Part shown: positions 54,176-63,414 of the stretch, piece after piece
How positions within the stretch are numbered: position 1 is the first letter of the stretch
Layout: each line of letters starts with the position of its first letter
Assembly: GCA_965243325.1 (NCBI GenBank)
Contig: CBDEUQ010000003.1
Span: 1,984,001-2,048,000 of the forward strand
DNA length: 64,000 nt
Source of the DNA: JANQOH01 sp965243325
GTDB lineage: Bacteria > Pseudomonadota > Alphaproteobacteria > UBA7887
Reading direction: 5' to 3'
Made by a program: the position numbers and the translations under genes
Notes under the pieces: generated by a model
Databases searched by the model: none
The model's input: only the letters and a program-made list of their open reading frames with translations
What the model was told of the DNA's origin: nothing

Positions 54176-55375
54176 TCAGAGGTCCGGCGCGAGCCCCCCG
54201 GCAACGCCGTCGAACCAGTCCAGAGCGCGGTCGACGAATGGCGGCAGCGTGCGCTCGTGGCCGGTGTCGACGGTCACCGTGGCGCTCATGCCGACGCGCA
54301 GCGGCGGGTCGCCGGGGCGCTCGACGATGGCGAAGCGCACGGGCAGGCGTTGCACCACCTTGACCCAGTTGCCGGTGGCGTTCTGCGGCGGCAGCAGCGA
54401 GAACTCGGCCCCGGTCGCCGGGCTGAAGCTCGTCACGTGCGCCTGCCATTCGTGCTGCGGATAGGCATCGACGGTCAGGGTCGCCGGCTGGCCGAGGGCA
54501 AGGTGGGTGAGGTCGCTTTCCTTGAGGTTGGCTTCGAGCCAGATGGCCGCGGTCTCGACGAGGCTGATCTTCGCCTCGCCGGCCTCGATGAAGGTCCCCG
54601 GCCTCAGGCCCACGCGGGCGACGATGCCGTCGGCGGGCGCCCGCACGACCGTGTTCTCGAGGGCGAGGGCGCGGCCGTCGCGCCGCGCGCGGGCATTGTT
54701 GTAGCGCGCGAAGTCCTCGTCGGGCGTCGTCGGGTCGCCGCCGAGCCGGGCCAGCACCTCGTCGCGCTCGCGCTCGGCGACCGCCGCGGTCTGGCGCGCC
54801 ATCGCCAGGTCGTGCCGGACTTCGTCGAGCCTCGCGACGGCGATCGCGCGGCGCTCGACGAGCGCGCTCTGGCGCTCGAACTCGCTCTCGTAGTAGCTCA
54901 CGTCGGTGCGCGCCAGCGCCAGCTGCTCCTCCTTCTGCCGGTAGCGGGCGCGGAGCGCCGCGATCTCGGTGCGCACCATCGAGAGCTGCGCCTCCGCTTC
55001 CTCGAGGGCGATGCGGAACGGCTCGTCGTCGATGCGGAACAGCACCGTGCCCCACGCCACCGTGTCGTTGGTGCTGACCGGAACCTCGACCACCCGGCCC
55101 TTGACCTCGGGCGCGACGGCGACCTTGTCGGCACGGATGTAGGCATTGTCGGTGGTGACGAACCGGCCGCTCTCGACCCAGTAGCGGGCGCCGTACACGG
55201 CCCCGACGAGAGGCACGCCGACGAGCAGCACGAGGCGGATGGCGCCGCGCACGAGACGCGCGACCCCCCGCCCGGCGCGCGCCAGAGGGGGCCGCTTCGG
55301 CTCCCGCTCCGGCCGCGGCAGCGGCGTCACTCGGGCGGGGTGCTGGCGAGTCTCGTCGGCGGCCGGATCAGCCAT
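54176..55375 (-). CDS. HlyD-family membrane fusion protein (EmrA-like)
   Basis: 399 residues. One N-terminal membrane helix (about 35-55), lipoyl half KVAVAPEVKGRVVEVPVSTN, a long coiled coil (about 125-215), the second lipoyl half APADGIVARVGLRPGTFIEAG, and beta domains with RVGMSATVTVDTG. Bridges the EmrB pump to an outer-membrane channel. Listed upstream of emrB in transcription order. ATG at 55375. No repressor gene adjoins. Confidence 0.92.
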   Translation of the reverse strand: MADPAADETRQHPARVTPLPRPEREPKRPPLARAGRGVARLVRGAIRLVLLVGVPLVGAVYGARYWVESGRFVTTDNAYIRADKVAVAPEVKGRVVEVPVSTNDTVAWGTVLFRIDDEPFRIALEEAEAQLSMVRTEIAALRARYRQKEEQLALARTDVSYYESEFERQSALVERRAIAVARLDEVRHDLAMARQTAAVAERERDEVLARLGGDPTTPDEDFARYNNARARRDGRALALENTVVRAPADGIVARVGLRPGTFIEAGEAKISLVETAAIWLEANLKESDLTHLALGQPATLTVDAYPQHEWQAHVTSFSPATGAEFSLLPPQNATGNWVKVVQRLPVRFAIVERPGDPPLRVGMSATVTVDTGHERTLPPFVDRALDWFDGVAGGLAPDL

Positions 55376-55695
55376 CTGCCGGCGGCGTGCGGTGCCGATT
55401 TGCGCGGGCGCGGGCGCGGTTCATGCCAGTCGATACCGGTGGAGCGGAGCCAAGCCAAGACTCTACCGCGTCCGCCGGCTTGCCGGAAGCGCGCAACCGC
55501 GCCGTCTGCCGCGCGCCCCGCGCACGGCTCGCGCCGGGCGACCGCCGCCGACATCGACCGTGCCCCGAACCGCGGCCGCTCGATCCGCCGGAGGCGCGGT
55601 GCGCTTACCCGCCGCGCGCCCGAGGCGGCGGACATCCCGTCCGAAAGCCGCGACTTCAAGCCACCGTCGCGGGCTCCGGGCGGAAGGGACCGGGA
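55376..55695. other. 320-bp gap between EmrA-like and molybdopterin genes
   Basis: No gene recognised on either strand. GC-rich; must contain the promoter for the emrAB-like pair (minus strand) and the end of the molybdopterin oxidoreductase transcript. I see no clear operator. Confidence 0.5.
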
Positions 55696-57813
55696 TCAGG
55701 CTGCCGCGACCTCGACGAGCGTGTCGGAAAAGGTCGGCGCGTTGCCGTAGTCGGCGAAGGCCGGCGGGTTGATCGCGTTCACCGTATAGCCGTTGCGGCT
55801 GCCCTTGACCCAGTAGCCCATGGGCGCGACGACGACGCCGGGCCGCGTGCTCGCGCTGACCTCGGCTACCGCGCGGAAATCGCCCCGGTCGTTGAACACC
55901 CGGACCTCGCTGCCGCCGGCGATGCCGCGCGCTTCGGCGTCCGCCGGATTGATCGTCACCGTCTGCTCGCCGGCGTGATGCAGTTGCGTGCGCAGGTTGC
56001 CGTAGGACGAGTTCAGGAAGGCGTGGCTCTTGGGCGAGATCATGTTGAGCGGATAGCGGGCGGCGAGCGCCGGGTTGGTCTCCGGCGCCTCGTTCTGCGG
56101 CACGAAGTCGGGCAGCGGATCGAGGGTTTCGCCCGGCTGGCCGGCGAGATAGCCCTGGCGGAACAGGGGCAGCACCATATTTCCGCCCGCCGCCATCGAG
56201 GACTTGAACTCGAGCTTGCCCGACGGCGTCGGGAAGTTGCCCTCGCGGTGCGGCACGAAATCGTCGGGCGAGCCGACCTTGAGGCGTGCATAGCCGGTCT
56301 TGCGCAACCCGTCGAGATCGATGCCGTCGAGCACCGGGTTGCTCCAATCCAGCGCGTCGAGCGCCATTTCCTCGTCCGTGCGCCGCCAGTAGGGATCGTC
56401 GAAGCCCATGGCGCGGGCGAGCCGGCGGAACAGTTCGGTATTGGGCACCGCCTCGCCGCGCGGCGCGATAGCCGGCTCGTTCAGCGTGAGATACAGGTGG
56501 CCCCAGGAGAACATGAGGTCGAACTGTTCGAGCTGGGTCGTCGCCGGCAGGACGATATCTGCGTAGCGCGCGGTATCGGTGATGAAATGCTCGCTCACCA
56601 CCGTGAACAGGTCGTCGCGCGCCAAGCCGCGCAGCACCTTGTCCTGCTCCGGCGCGACCACCGCAGGGTTGGAATTGTAGACGAACAGCGACGCGATATT
56701 CCGGCCGAGCTCGCCGGTCAGCGCCGGGCCGATCCGCCACTGGTTGAGCACCGGTGTGCCCTCGGGGATCCAGTCGGGCCGGCTGATGTCGTCCCACTTC
56801 ATCGGGAAGGCCCAGATCGGCATGTGCAGGATGCCGCCGCCGCAACGGCGCCACGAGCCGACCAGTCCCGGAAGGCACGCCATTGCGCGCACCGCGTTGC
56901 CGCCCGAGGCATTGCGCTCGATCGCGACGCCCATGCGGATGACCGACGGCTGGACCGTGGCGAACTCGCGGGCGAGCGTGCGGATATCGTCGGCGTCCAG
57001 CCCGGTGACGGCCGCCACCCGGTCCGGCGGGAAGCCGGCCGCCCGGGCCTTCAACTCCTCGTAGCCGAGCGTGTATTTCGCAACATAGTCGTGGTCGACC
57101 AGGTCCTCGGCGACGATGACGTTGATCATGCCGAGCGCCAGGGCCGCATCGGTGCCCGGCCGGATCGGCAAGTGCCAGTCGGCCTGCCGGGCGGTCCGCG
57201 TCGCCACGGGATCGATCACCACAACCTTGGCTCCCCGGCGCTGGGCCTCGGCGATGAATGGCCAGTGGTGCAGGTTGTTGCTGATCGTGTTGATCGCCCA
57301 CAGGACGATATAGCGCGAGTGGACGAAGCTTTCCGGATCCACCGCCGGGGTCGGGCCGCAAGTCATGAAGAAGGCGGTGATGGCGGCCGAGTCGCAAAAG
57401 GTCCGCTCGGAGACTGTTGCGCCGAGCCGGTTGAAGAAGGCGTCGCCGACGTTCAGCCCGTTCAAGATGCCCTCGGTGCCGAGATAGCTGTAGGGCAGGA
57501 TGGCGGCCGGACCGTCGCGCGCGACGATCCGCTTCCAGCGGTTCGAGATTTCGTCGAGCGCCTCGTCCCAGCCGATCGGCACGAACTCGCCATCGCCCTT
57601 GGCGCCGGTGCGGCGCAGCGGAGCAAGCACCCGGTTCTCGCTGTAGACCCGGTTCTCGTAATCGTTGACCTTGACGCACAGGCCGCCCTGGGTGAACGGA
57701 TGGTCCGGGTTGCCGCGCACATTGGCGACCTTGCCGTCGACGATCGTCGTGAGCATCGCACAAGTGTCGGGACAATCGTGCGGACAGGCGCTGAACACCG
57801 TTTTTTCGTTCAT
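55696..57813 (-). CDS. Molybdopterin oxidoreductase with 4Fe-4S cluster
   Basis: 705 residues, DMSO-reductase superfamily. N-terminal cluster CPHDCPDTC with the fourth Cys in GGLCVKV, then GWDEALDEISNRWK, NNLHHWPFIAEAQRRGAKVVVIDP, KWHLPIRPG-like RPGTDAALALGMINV and the C-terminal pterin domain NPADAEARGI. No twin-arginine or other signal peptide, so cytoplasmic. The group includes formate dehydrogenase- and thiosulphate reductase-like enzymes; substrate unknown. ATG at 57813. Divergent from an AraC regulator that may control it. Confidence 0.87.
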   Translation of the reverse strand: MNEKTVFSACPHDCPDTCAMLTTIVDGKVANVRGNPDHPFTQGGLCVKVNDYENRVYSENRVLAPLRRTGAKGDGEFVPIGWDEALDEISNRWKRIVARDGPAAILPYSYLGTEGILNGLNVGDAFFNRLGATVSERTFCDSAAITAFFMTCGPTPAVDPESFVHSRYIVLWAINTISNNLHHWPFIAEAQRRGAKVVVIDPVATRTARQADWHLPIRPGTDAALALGMINVIVAEDLVDHDYVAKYTLGYEELKARAAGFPPDRVAAVTGLDADDIRTLAREFATVQPSVIRMGVAIERNASGGNAVRAMACLPGLVGSWRRCGGGILHMPIWAFPMKWDDISRPDWIPEGTPVLNQWRIGPALTGELGRNIASLFVYNSNPAVVAPEQDKVLRGLARDDLFTVVSEHFITDTARYADIVLPATTQLEQFDLMFSWGHLYLTLNEPAIAPRGEAVPNTELFRRLARAMGFDDPYWRRTDEEMALDALDWSNPVLDGIDLDGLRKTGYARLKVGSPDDFVPHREGNFPTPSGKLEFKSSMAAGGNMVLPLFRQGYLAGQPGETLDPLPDFVPQNEAPETNPALAARYPLNMISPKSHAFLNSSYGNLRTQLHHAGEQTVTINPADAEARGIAGGSEVRVFNDRGDFRAVAEVSASTRPGVVVAPMGYWVKGSRNGYTVNAINPPAFADYGNAPTFSDTLVEVAAA

Positions 57814-58048
57814 CGTATTCCTCCATACCCGAGACGCGGCCCGATATCGGCGCGAGAAGATACCGGCGGGCAAGCCTAGCGCGCGGCTAGGCCGGCCGGC
57901 ATTGCGACAGCCTGCCGTTCCGTTACAGTTTTTTGCTCTTTTTCGGCGGGCTCCAGCGTTGTTGTTGACCGGCATTCCCGGGCAGTGCCACGCTTTCGTC
58001 GCGACTCCAGGCGTCAGCGCACCGGGCCGGGCGCGGGAAGGAGGCGGC

Positions 58049-58945
58049 GTGGTCAGGTTGGCCGGACACGGCCGGGCGAAATACACCACGGGAACGCTGC
58101 TCGGCAGCAGCCGCGGCCGGGGCTGGGGTGGGCTGCTGGCCGAACGCTGGAGCCATACCGAAGGCGACCTCGGCGAGGTCCGGCCGCGCGAAACCGAAAT
58201 CGTCGTCATGCTCGAAGGCCGGGTCCACGTCCGGCGGCGCGGCGACGGGCGGCTTCAGCATCACGATGCGGTGCCCGGCACGATCTGGCTGTGCCCGGCC
58301 GGGATTCGCGAGGACATGATCCATATCTACGGCGAGATTCCGGAGACCGTGCATCTCTATCTGCCGGCCGCGCCGCTGTCGGCGACCGCCCTGCGTGAAC
58401 TCGATCTCGATCCCGACGCCGTCGGCCTGCACTATGACGGCGGCTTCCGCGATCCGCTGATCGAGCAGATCGCCCGATCGGCCCGGGCCGAGATGATCGC
58501 TCCGGCGCCCGGCGGCAGGATGCTGGTGGAGACCCTGGCGTCCGCGCTCGGCGTTCAGATCTTGCGGCGCCATTCAAACCTGAGTCCGGCTGCGGTGGCG
58601 CTGCCGAGCGTCCGCGGCGCGCTCGACTCCCGGCGGCTCAAGCGGGTCGTCGAGCATGTCGAGGCCCATCTCGGCGAGGATCTGACCGTTGAGGCGCTCG
58701 CCAGCGTAGCCTGTCTCAGCCCATATCATTTCGCCCGCGCCTTCAAGGCGGCGACCGGATCGGCGCCGCACCGTTACCTCACCGACCGCCGCATCGGCCG
58801 CGCCCGGGCACTGCTGGCCGAGGGCCGGTTGCCGCTCACCGAAATAGCCGAAATCTGCGGGTTCTCCTCCCAGCCGCATTTCACCTACTGGTTCAAGCGC
58901 CTCGTCGGCATCACGCCGGGCGCCTACCGGGCGGAGCGCGCCTGA
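58049..58945 (+). CDS. AraC-family transcriptional regulator
   Basis: 298 residues. N-terminal cupin-like sensor half (about 1-170), C-terminal double helix-turn-helix: HLGEDLTVEALASVACLSPY and FARAFKAATGSAPHRYL, then EIAEICGFSSQPHFTYWFKR with the family PGAYR end. Start GTG 58049 is set by AAGGAGG at 58038-58044; the frame is open much further upstream but without homology. Divergent from the molybdopterin enzyme, 235 bp apart. Confidence 0.85.
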   Translation: MVRLAGHGRAKYTTGTLLGSSRGRGWGGLLAERWSHTEGDLGEVRPRETEIVVMLEGRVHVRRRGDGRLQHHDAVPGTIWLCPAGIREDMIHIYGEIPETVHLYLPAAPLSATALRELDLDPDAVGLHYDGGFRDPLIEQIARSARAEMIAPAPGGRMLVETLASALGVQILRRHSNLSPAAVALPSVRGALDSRRLKRVVEHVEAHLGEDLTVEALASVACLSPYHFARAFKAATGSAPHRYLTDRRIGRARALLAEGRLPLTEIAEICGFSSQPHFTYWFKRLVGITPGAYRAERA

Positions 58946-59178
58946 CCCGCCCCTCGCCGACACGGCGATATCCGAAGAAAAATCAGTTCTTTAGGCCAAA
59001 ATAGCTCCAGAAATTCAGGTTCGCGCCCGATTGCCGCCCCGATGCCCGGCCTGGGGTTGGAACGAACATCGGAGCGCCCGCGAGCATGATGGTCATGAAT
59101 CGACCACCTTGATTTCATGTTGTCCATTTGTTGGGCAGTTGTGGCGGGGCGCGACGCGGAGCCGGCGGCATCATGCAG

Positions 59179-59195
59179 TTGGCACGCCCGTTGCA
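59179..59195 (+). promoter_or_regulatory. Sigma-54 promoter for the urea transporter operon
   Basis: TTGGCACGCCCGTTGCA matches the -24/-12 consensus (TTGGCACG-N4-TTGCA) at every defined base, with the correct GG-to-GC spacing. It lies 45 bp before the urtA ATG, leaving room for a short leader with GGAGGTGA at 59228-59235. Sigma-54 promoters of this kind are driven by NtrC under nitrogen limitation; a clear NtrC site was not found in the AT-richer 230 bp upstream. Confidence 0.88.
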
Positions 59196-59239
59196 CGAGA
59201 GCGGGCAGGTGCAATTCGTCCCCTGTTGGAGGTGACCCG

Positions 59240-60529
59240 ATGAAAACGTTCCTCTCGTCCCGCCCGCGGCGTGCGGCGGCGCTGGCCTGTGCGGCGGCGC
59301 TTGCCGCCGCGCCCGCGGTGGCGGAAGACCCGATCAAGATCGGCGTGCTGCATTCGCTCTCCGGTACGATGGCCATCAGCGAAACGACGCTCAAGGACAC
59401 GGTGCTGATGATGGTCGGCGATCTCAATGCCTCGGGCGGACTGCTCGGCCGGACGGTGGAAGCGGTCGTCGTCGATCCCGCGTCCGACTGGCCGCTGTTC
59501 GCCGAAAAGGCGCGCGAGCTGATCGAGAAGGAAGACGTCGCCGCGGTCTTCGGGTGCTGGACCTCGGTGTCGCGCAAGTCCGTGCTGCCGGTGTTCGAGG
59601 AGCTCAATGGCCTTCTGTTCTACCCGGTGCAGTACGAGGGCGAGGAAAGCTCGCGCAACGTCTTCTACACCGGTGCGGCGCCCAACCAGCAGGCGATTCC
59701 GGCGGTCGAGTATCTCATGAGCGAGGAGGGCGGCGGCGCCGAGCGCTGGGTGCTGCTCGGCACCGACTACGTCTATCCGCGCACGACCAACAAGATCCTG
59801 CGCGCCTTCCTCCACGCCAACGGCGTCGACGACTCCGACATCATGGAGGAGTACACCCCGTTCGGCCACTCCGACTGGCAGACGATCGTCGCCGCGGTCA
59901 GCGACTTCGCGTCCGCCGGTAAGCCGACCGCCGTCGTGTCGACGATCAACGGAGACGCGAACGTGCCGTTCTACAAGGAGCTCGCCAACCAGGGCATCAG
60001 CGCCGAGGACATTCCGGTCGTCGCCTTCTCGGTGGGCGAGGAGGAGCTGTCCGGCCTCGACACCGAACCGCTCGTCGGCCATCTCGCCGCGTGGAACTAC
60101 TTCATGTCGGTCGACGCCGAGGAGAACGACGCGTTCATCGACAAGTGGCACGCCTTCATCGGCGACGACGAGCGCGTCGTCAACGACCCGATGGAAGCCC
60201 ACTACATCGGATTCCAGATGTGGGCGCAGGCGGTGCGCCAGGCCGGCTCGACGGACGTCGATGCGGTCCGCCAGGCGATGTACGGGCAGACGGTCACCGC
60301 CCTGTCCGGCTACGAAGTCACGATGAACGTCAATCACCACCTGTCGAAGCCGGTGATGATCGGCGAGATCCAGGACGACGGCCAGTTCGACATCGTCTGG
60401 GAGACCGGCGACGTCGTGGTCGGCGACGCCTGGAGCGACTTCATTCCGGAGAGCGCGAGGCTCACCGCGGACTGGACGTTCCCGTGGGTCTGCGGCAACT
60501 GCGAAGCGCCGACGTACGCGCTCAACTGA
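59240..60529 (+). CDS. urtA: Urea ABC transporter, substrate-binding protein
   Basis: 429 residues with a cleavable signal peptide (about 1-28, AVA cleavage). Mature start EDPIKIGVLHSLSGTMAISE, then GCWTSVSRKSVLPVFEE, LFYPVQYEGEESSRNVFYTG and LLGTDYVYPRTTNKILR are characteristic of UrtA/FmdD. Captures urea or short amides in the periplasm. Strong ribosome-binding site GGAGGTGA. First gene of urtABCD, followed by a hairpin that may raise its level over the permeases. Confidence 0.96.
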   Translation: MKTFLSSRPRRAAALACAAALAAAPAVAEDPIKIGVLHSLSGTMAISETTLKDTVLMMVGDLNASGGLLGRTVEAVVVDPASDWPLFAEKARELIEKEDVAAVFGCWTSVSRKSVLPVFEELNGLLFYPVQYEGEESSRNVFYTGAAPNQQAIPAVEYLMSEEGGGAERWVLLGTDYVYPRTTNKILRAFLHANGVDDSDIMEEYTPFGHSDWQTIVAAVSDFASAGKPTAVVSTINGDANVPFYKELANQGISAEDIPVVAFSVGEEELSGLDTEPLVGHLAAWNYFMSVDAEENDAFIDKWHAFIGDDERVVNDPMEAHYIGFQMWAQAVRQAGSTDVDAVRQAMYGQTVTALSGYEVTMNVNHHLSKPVMIGEIQDDGQFDIVWETGDVVVGDAWSDFIPESARLTADWTFPWVCGNCEAPTYALN

Positions 60530-60566
60530 GCCGGGCTCCGCGCGAATCCCTTTCCGCAAGCAAGTG

Positions 60567-60589
60567 AGCGGGCCGGCTGCCGGCCCGCT
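60567..60589 (+). terminator. Hairpin between urtA and urtB (attenuator/stabiliser)
   Basis: AGCGGGCCGG (60567-60576), loop CTG, CCGGCCCGCT (60580-60589): a 10-bp perfect stem, followed by TCCTTCCCC. Sits 37 bp after the urtA stop. Such elements commonly terminate part of the transcripts or protect the upstream mRNA so the binding protein exceeds the permeases. Confidence 0.6.
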
Positions 60590-60617
60590 TCCTTCCCCAA
60601 CTTTTCCGGTGTTCGCC

Positions 60618-62261
60618 ATGCCGCTGCGCACCGCCTGCCGCCCGTTCGTCGCCCTTGCGCTGCTGTGCCTGTCCGCAGGCGCGGCGGCGCAGGAAGGCGG
60701 TATAGCGCCGTTGATCGAGGGCCTCGCGGCGAAGGGATTTGCCGACAAGGTGTCGGCGGTCGAGGCGCTGGCGCGCAGCGGCCACGAGCGCGCCGGCCCC
60801 ATCCTGCAAGGTCTGCTCGACGGGCGTCTGTTCCGCGTCAAGGCCGACGATCGCATCGTTTTCGCCGACAGGATCGAGGGCGGCTACCGGCTGCTCGATC
60901 CGCTGAGCGAGGCGCTCCTCGGCGAGGTCGGGCGCCGCGACGTGCGGAAAATCAAGGCCAACAACAAGCTGAGGGGCGTCCTGCGCGGCGCCCTCGGGGC
61001 GCTCACCCTGCGCCACCCCGAACCCGAACGCCGCATCGCCGCCGCCGACGCGATGTTCAAGGCGCCGAGCGCCGACGTGCTCGGGTTGCTCGAGGCGGCG
61101 CTGGCCGACGAGACGGATACGGAGGTGGCCGAGCGCCTGCGCCGCGCGCTCGCCGGCGGGCGTCTCGCCGCGAGCGACGACTCGACGGCGCGCATCGCCG
61201 CGCTGGCGACGCTGGCCGAGTTCGTGGACACCGACGTGCGCACGCTGGTCGCGAGCGTGCTGGTGACCGGGGACGACGGCGCGCCGGACGAGCCCGACGA
61301 CGCCGTGCGCGCCGCCGCCGCCGAAGCGCTCGAGACGATCGACGACTCGATCGCTCGCTGGCAGCTGGTCGGCAGCCTGTTCCAGGGTGCGAGCCTCGGT
61401 TCGGTGCTGCTGCTCGCCGCCATCGGCCTCGCCATCACCTTCGGCGTGATGGGAGTCATCAACATGGCGCACGGCGAGATGGTCATGCTGGGCGCCTACA
61501 CTACCTTCGTGGTGCAGGAGGTGTTCCGGACGCATTTCGCCGCCGCCTTCGATTATTCGCTGTTCGTGGCACTGCCCGCCGCCTTCCTCCTCGTCGGCGC
61601 CATCGGCGTCGCCGTCGAGCGCGGAATCATCCGCTTTCTCTACGGCCGGCCGCTGGAGACGCTGCTGGCGACGTGGGGCCTGAGCCTCGTTCTCCAGCAG
61701 GCGGTGCGCACCGTGTTCGGCCCGACCAACCGGGAGGTCGGCAATCCGGCGTTCATGACCGGCGCCATCGAGCTCGCCGGCGGTGTCGTGCTCACCTGGA
61801 ACCGCATCTGGATCATCGTCTTCGCGCTCGTCGTCTTCGGCCTGCTGATCGCGGTCATCGCGCGCACGCCGTTCGGCCTCAGGATGCGCGCGGTGACGCA
61901 GAACCGCGCCATGGCGGCGAACATGGGAATCCGCACCGGCTGGGTCGACGCGCTGACCTTCGGACTGGGATGCGGAATCGCCGGCATGGCCGGCGTGGCG
62001 CTGAGCCAGATCGACAACGTGAGCCCCAACCTGGGGCGCGGCTACATCGTCGATTCGTTCATGGTCGTGGTGTTCGGCGGCGTCGGCAACCTGTGGGGCA
62101 CCTTTGTCGGCGCCTTGAGCCTCGGCGTCGCCAACAAGTTTCTCGAGCCGTACGCCGGCGCCGTCCTCGGCAAGATCCTGATCCTCGTGGCGATCATCCT
62201 GTTCATCCAGAAGCGGCCGCGCGGCCTGTTCGCGCTCAAGGGCCGCGCAGTGGAAAGTTGA
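60618..62261 (+). CDS. urtB: Urea ABC transporter, permease UrtB
   Basis: 547 residues. Signal peptide and a roughly 230-residue N-terminal periplasmic helical region characteristic of UrtB, then a LivH-type permease with GVMGVINMAHGEMVMLGAY (about 287-305), RPLETLLATWGLSLVLQQ, MAANMGIRTGWVD and the conserved VVFGGVGNLWGT. ATG at 60618 (MPLRTACRP) starts the signal peptide. Confidence 0.95.
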   Translation: MPLRTACRPFVALALLCLSAGAAAQEGGIAPLIEGLAAKGFADKVSAVEALARSGHERAGPILQGLLDGRLFRVKADDRIVFADRIEGGYRLLDPLSEALLGEVGRRDVRKIKANNKLRGVLRGALGALTLRHPEPERRIAAADAMFKAPSADVLGLLEAALADETDTEVAERLRRALAGGRLAASDDSTARIAALATLAEFVDTDVRTLVASVLVTGDDGAPDEPDDAVRAAAAEALETIDDSIARWQLVGSLFQGASLGSVLLLAAIGLAITFGVMGVINMAHGEMVMLGAYTTFVVQEVFRTHFAAAFDYSLFVALPAAFLLVGAIGVAVERGIIRFLYGRPLETLLATWGLSLVLQQAVRTVFGPTNREVGNPAFMTGAIELAGGVVLTWNRIWIIVFALVVFGLLIAVIARTPFGLRMRAVTQNRAMAANMGIRTGWVDALTFGLGCGIAGMAGVALSQIDNVSPNLGRGYIVDSFMVVVFGGVGNLWGTFVGALSLGVANKFLEPYAGAVLGKILILVAIILFIQKRPRGLFALKGRAVES

Positions 62262-62265
62262 CGGC

Positions 62266-63414
62266 GTGATCGGGGCGCTGACCGGAGTGCGCGCCGACGG
62301 CGGCGCCGGCGTGCGGATCACGGCGCTGCTGCTGCTCGCCGCCACCATCGCGGTGCCGCTGCTCAACCGCTACGCGCCGGCGGACTCGGCGCTGCACTTG
62401 CCCACCTACATGGTGAGCCTGCTCGGCAAGTACCTCTGCTTCGCCCTGCTGGCGCTCAGCGTCGACCTGATCTGGGGCTACTGCGGCATCCTCAGCCTCG
62501 GCCACGGCGCCTTCTTCGCCCTCGGCGGCTACGCCATGGGCATGCATCTGATGCGCCAGATCGGCGACCGCGGCGTGTACGGCCACCCGGAGCTGCCGGA
62601 CTTCATGGTGTTCCTCGACTGGAGCGAACTGCCCTGGTACTGGTACGGGTTCGACAGCTTCGCCTTTGCCGCGCTCATGGTGATGCTCGTGCCCGGCGCG
62701 CTGGCGTTCGCCTTCGGCTGGTTCGCCTTCCGCTCGCGCGTCACTGGCGTCTACCTGTCGATCATCACCCAGGCGATGACGTTCGCGCTGATGCTCGCGT
62801 TCTTCCGCAACGACATGGGCTTCGGCGGCAACAACGGCCTGACCGATTTCAAGGACCTGCTGGGGATGGATCTGCAGGACGACGCGACCCGCCGCGGCAT
62901 TTTCGTCGCCACGGGCGCGGCGTTGATCGCCGGGCTCCTCGTCTGCCGGTTCATCGTCGCCTCGCGGCTCGGTCGGGTGCTCGTCGCGATCCGCGACGCC
63001 GAGAGCCGCACCCGATTCCTCGGCTACCGCGATGCCTGGTACAAGCTGTTCGTCTTCGTCGTCTCGGCGGCGATCGCGGGCATCGCCGGGGCGCTCTACG
63101 TGCTGCAGGTCGGAATCATCAACCCCGGCGAGTTTTCGCCCGCCAACTCGATCGAGATCGTCGTCTGGGTCGCGGTGGGCGGCCGCGGCACGCTCTACGG
63201 CGCGATCCTCGGCGCGATCCTGGTCAACTACGCCAAGAGCTACTTCACCGGCGCGCTGCCCGAGGTCTGGCTGTTCGTGCTCGGCGGGCTGTTCATCGGC
63301 TCGACGCTCTTCCTGCCCAAGGGACTCGTCGGCGCGCTGGCGCGGGTGCCGGCGCTCGCCTGGCCGAGCCGGCGGCCGCGCGCGCCGGCCCCGGGAACAG
63401 AGGCGCATGGCTAA
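62266..63414 (+). CDS. urtC: Urea ABC transporter, permease UrtC
   Basis: 382 residues from GTG 62266. LivM-type permease: DLIWGYCGILSLGHGAFFALGGY (22 or so residues around position 68-90), FRNDMGFGGNNGLTDFK, VLVAIRDAESRTRFLGY and VWVAVGGRGTLYGAILGA. Stops 8 bases inside urtD. Forms the membrane pore with UrtB. Confidence 0.95.
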   Translation: MIGALTGVRADGGAGVRITALLLLAATIAVPLLNRYAPADSALHLPTYMVSLLGKYLCFALLALSVDLIWGYCGILSLGHGAFFALGGYAMGMHLMRQIGDRGVYGHPELPDFMVFLDWSELPWYWYGFDSFAFAALMVMLVPGALAFAFGWFAFRSRVTGVYLSIITQAMTFALMLAFFRNDMGFGGNNGLTDFKDLLGMDLQDDATRRGIFVATGAALIAGLLVCRFIVASRLGRVLVAIRDAESRTRFLGYRDAWYKLFVFVVSAAIAGIAGALYVLQVGIINPGEFSPANSIEIVVWVAVGGRGTLYGAILGAILVNYAKSYFTGALPEVWLFVLGGLFIGSTLFLPKGLVGALARVPALAWPSRRPRAPAPGTEAHG

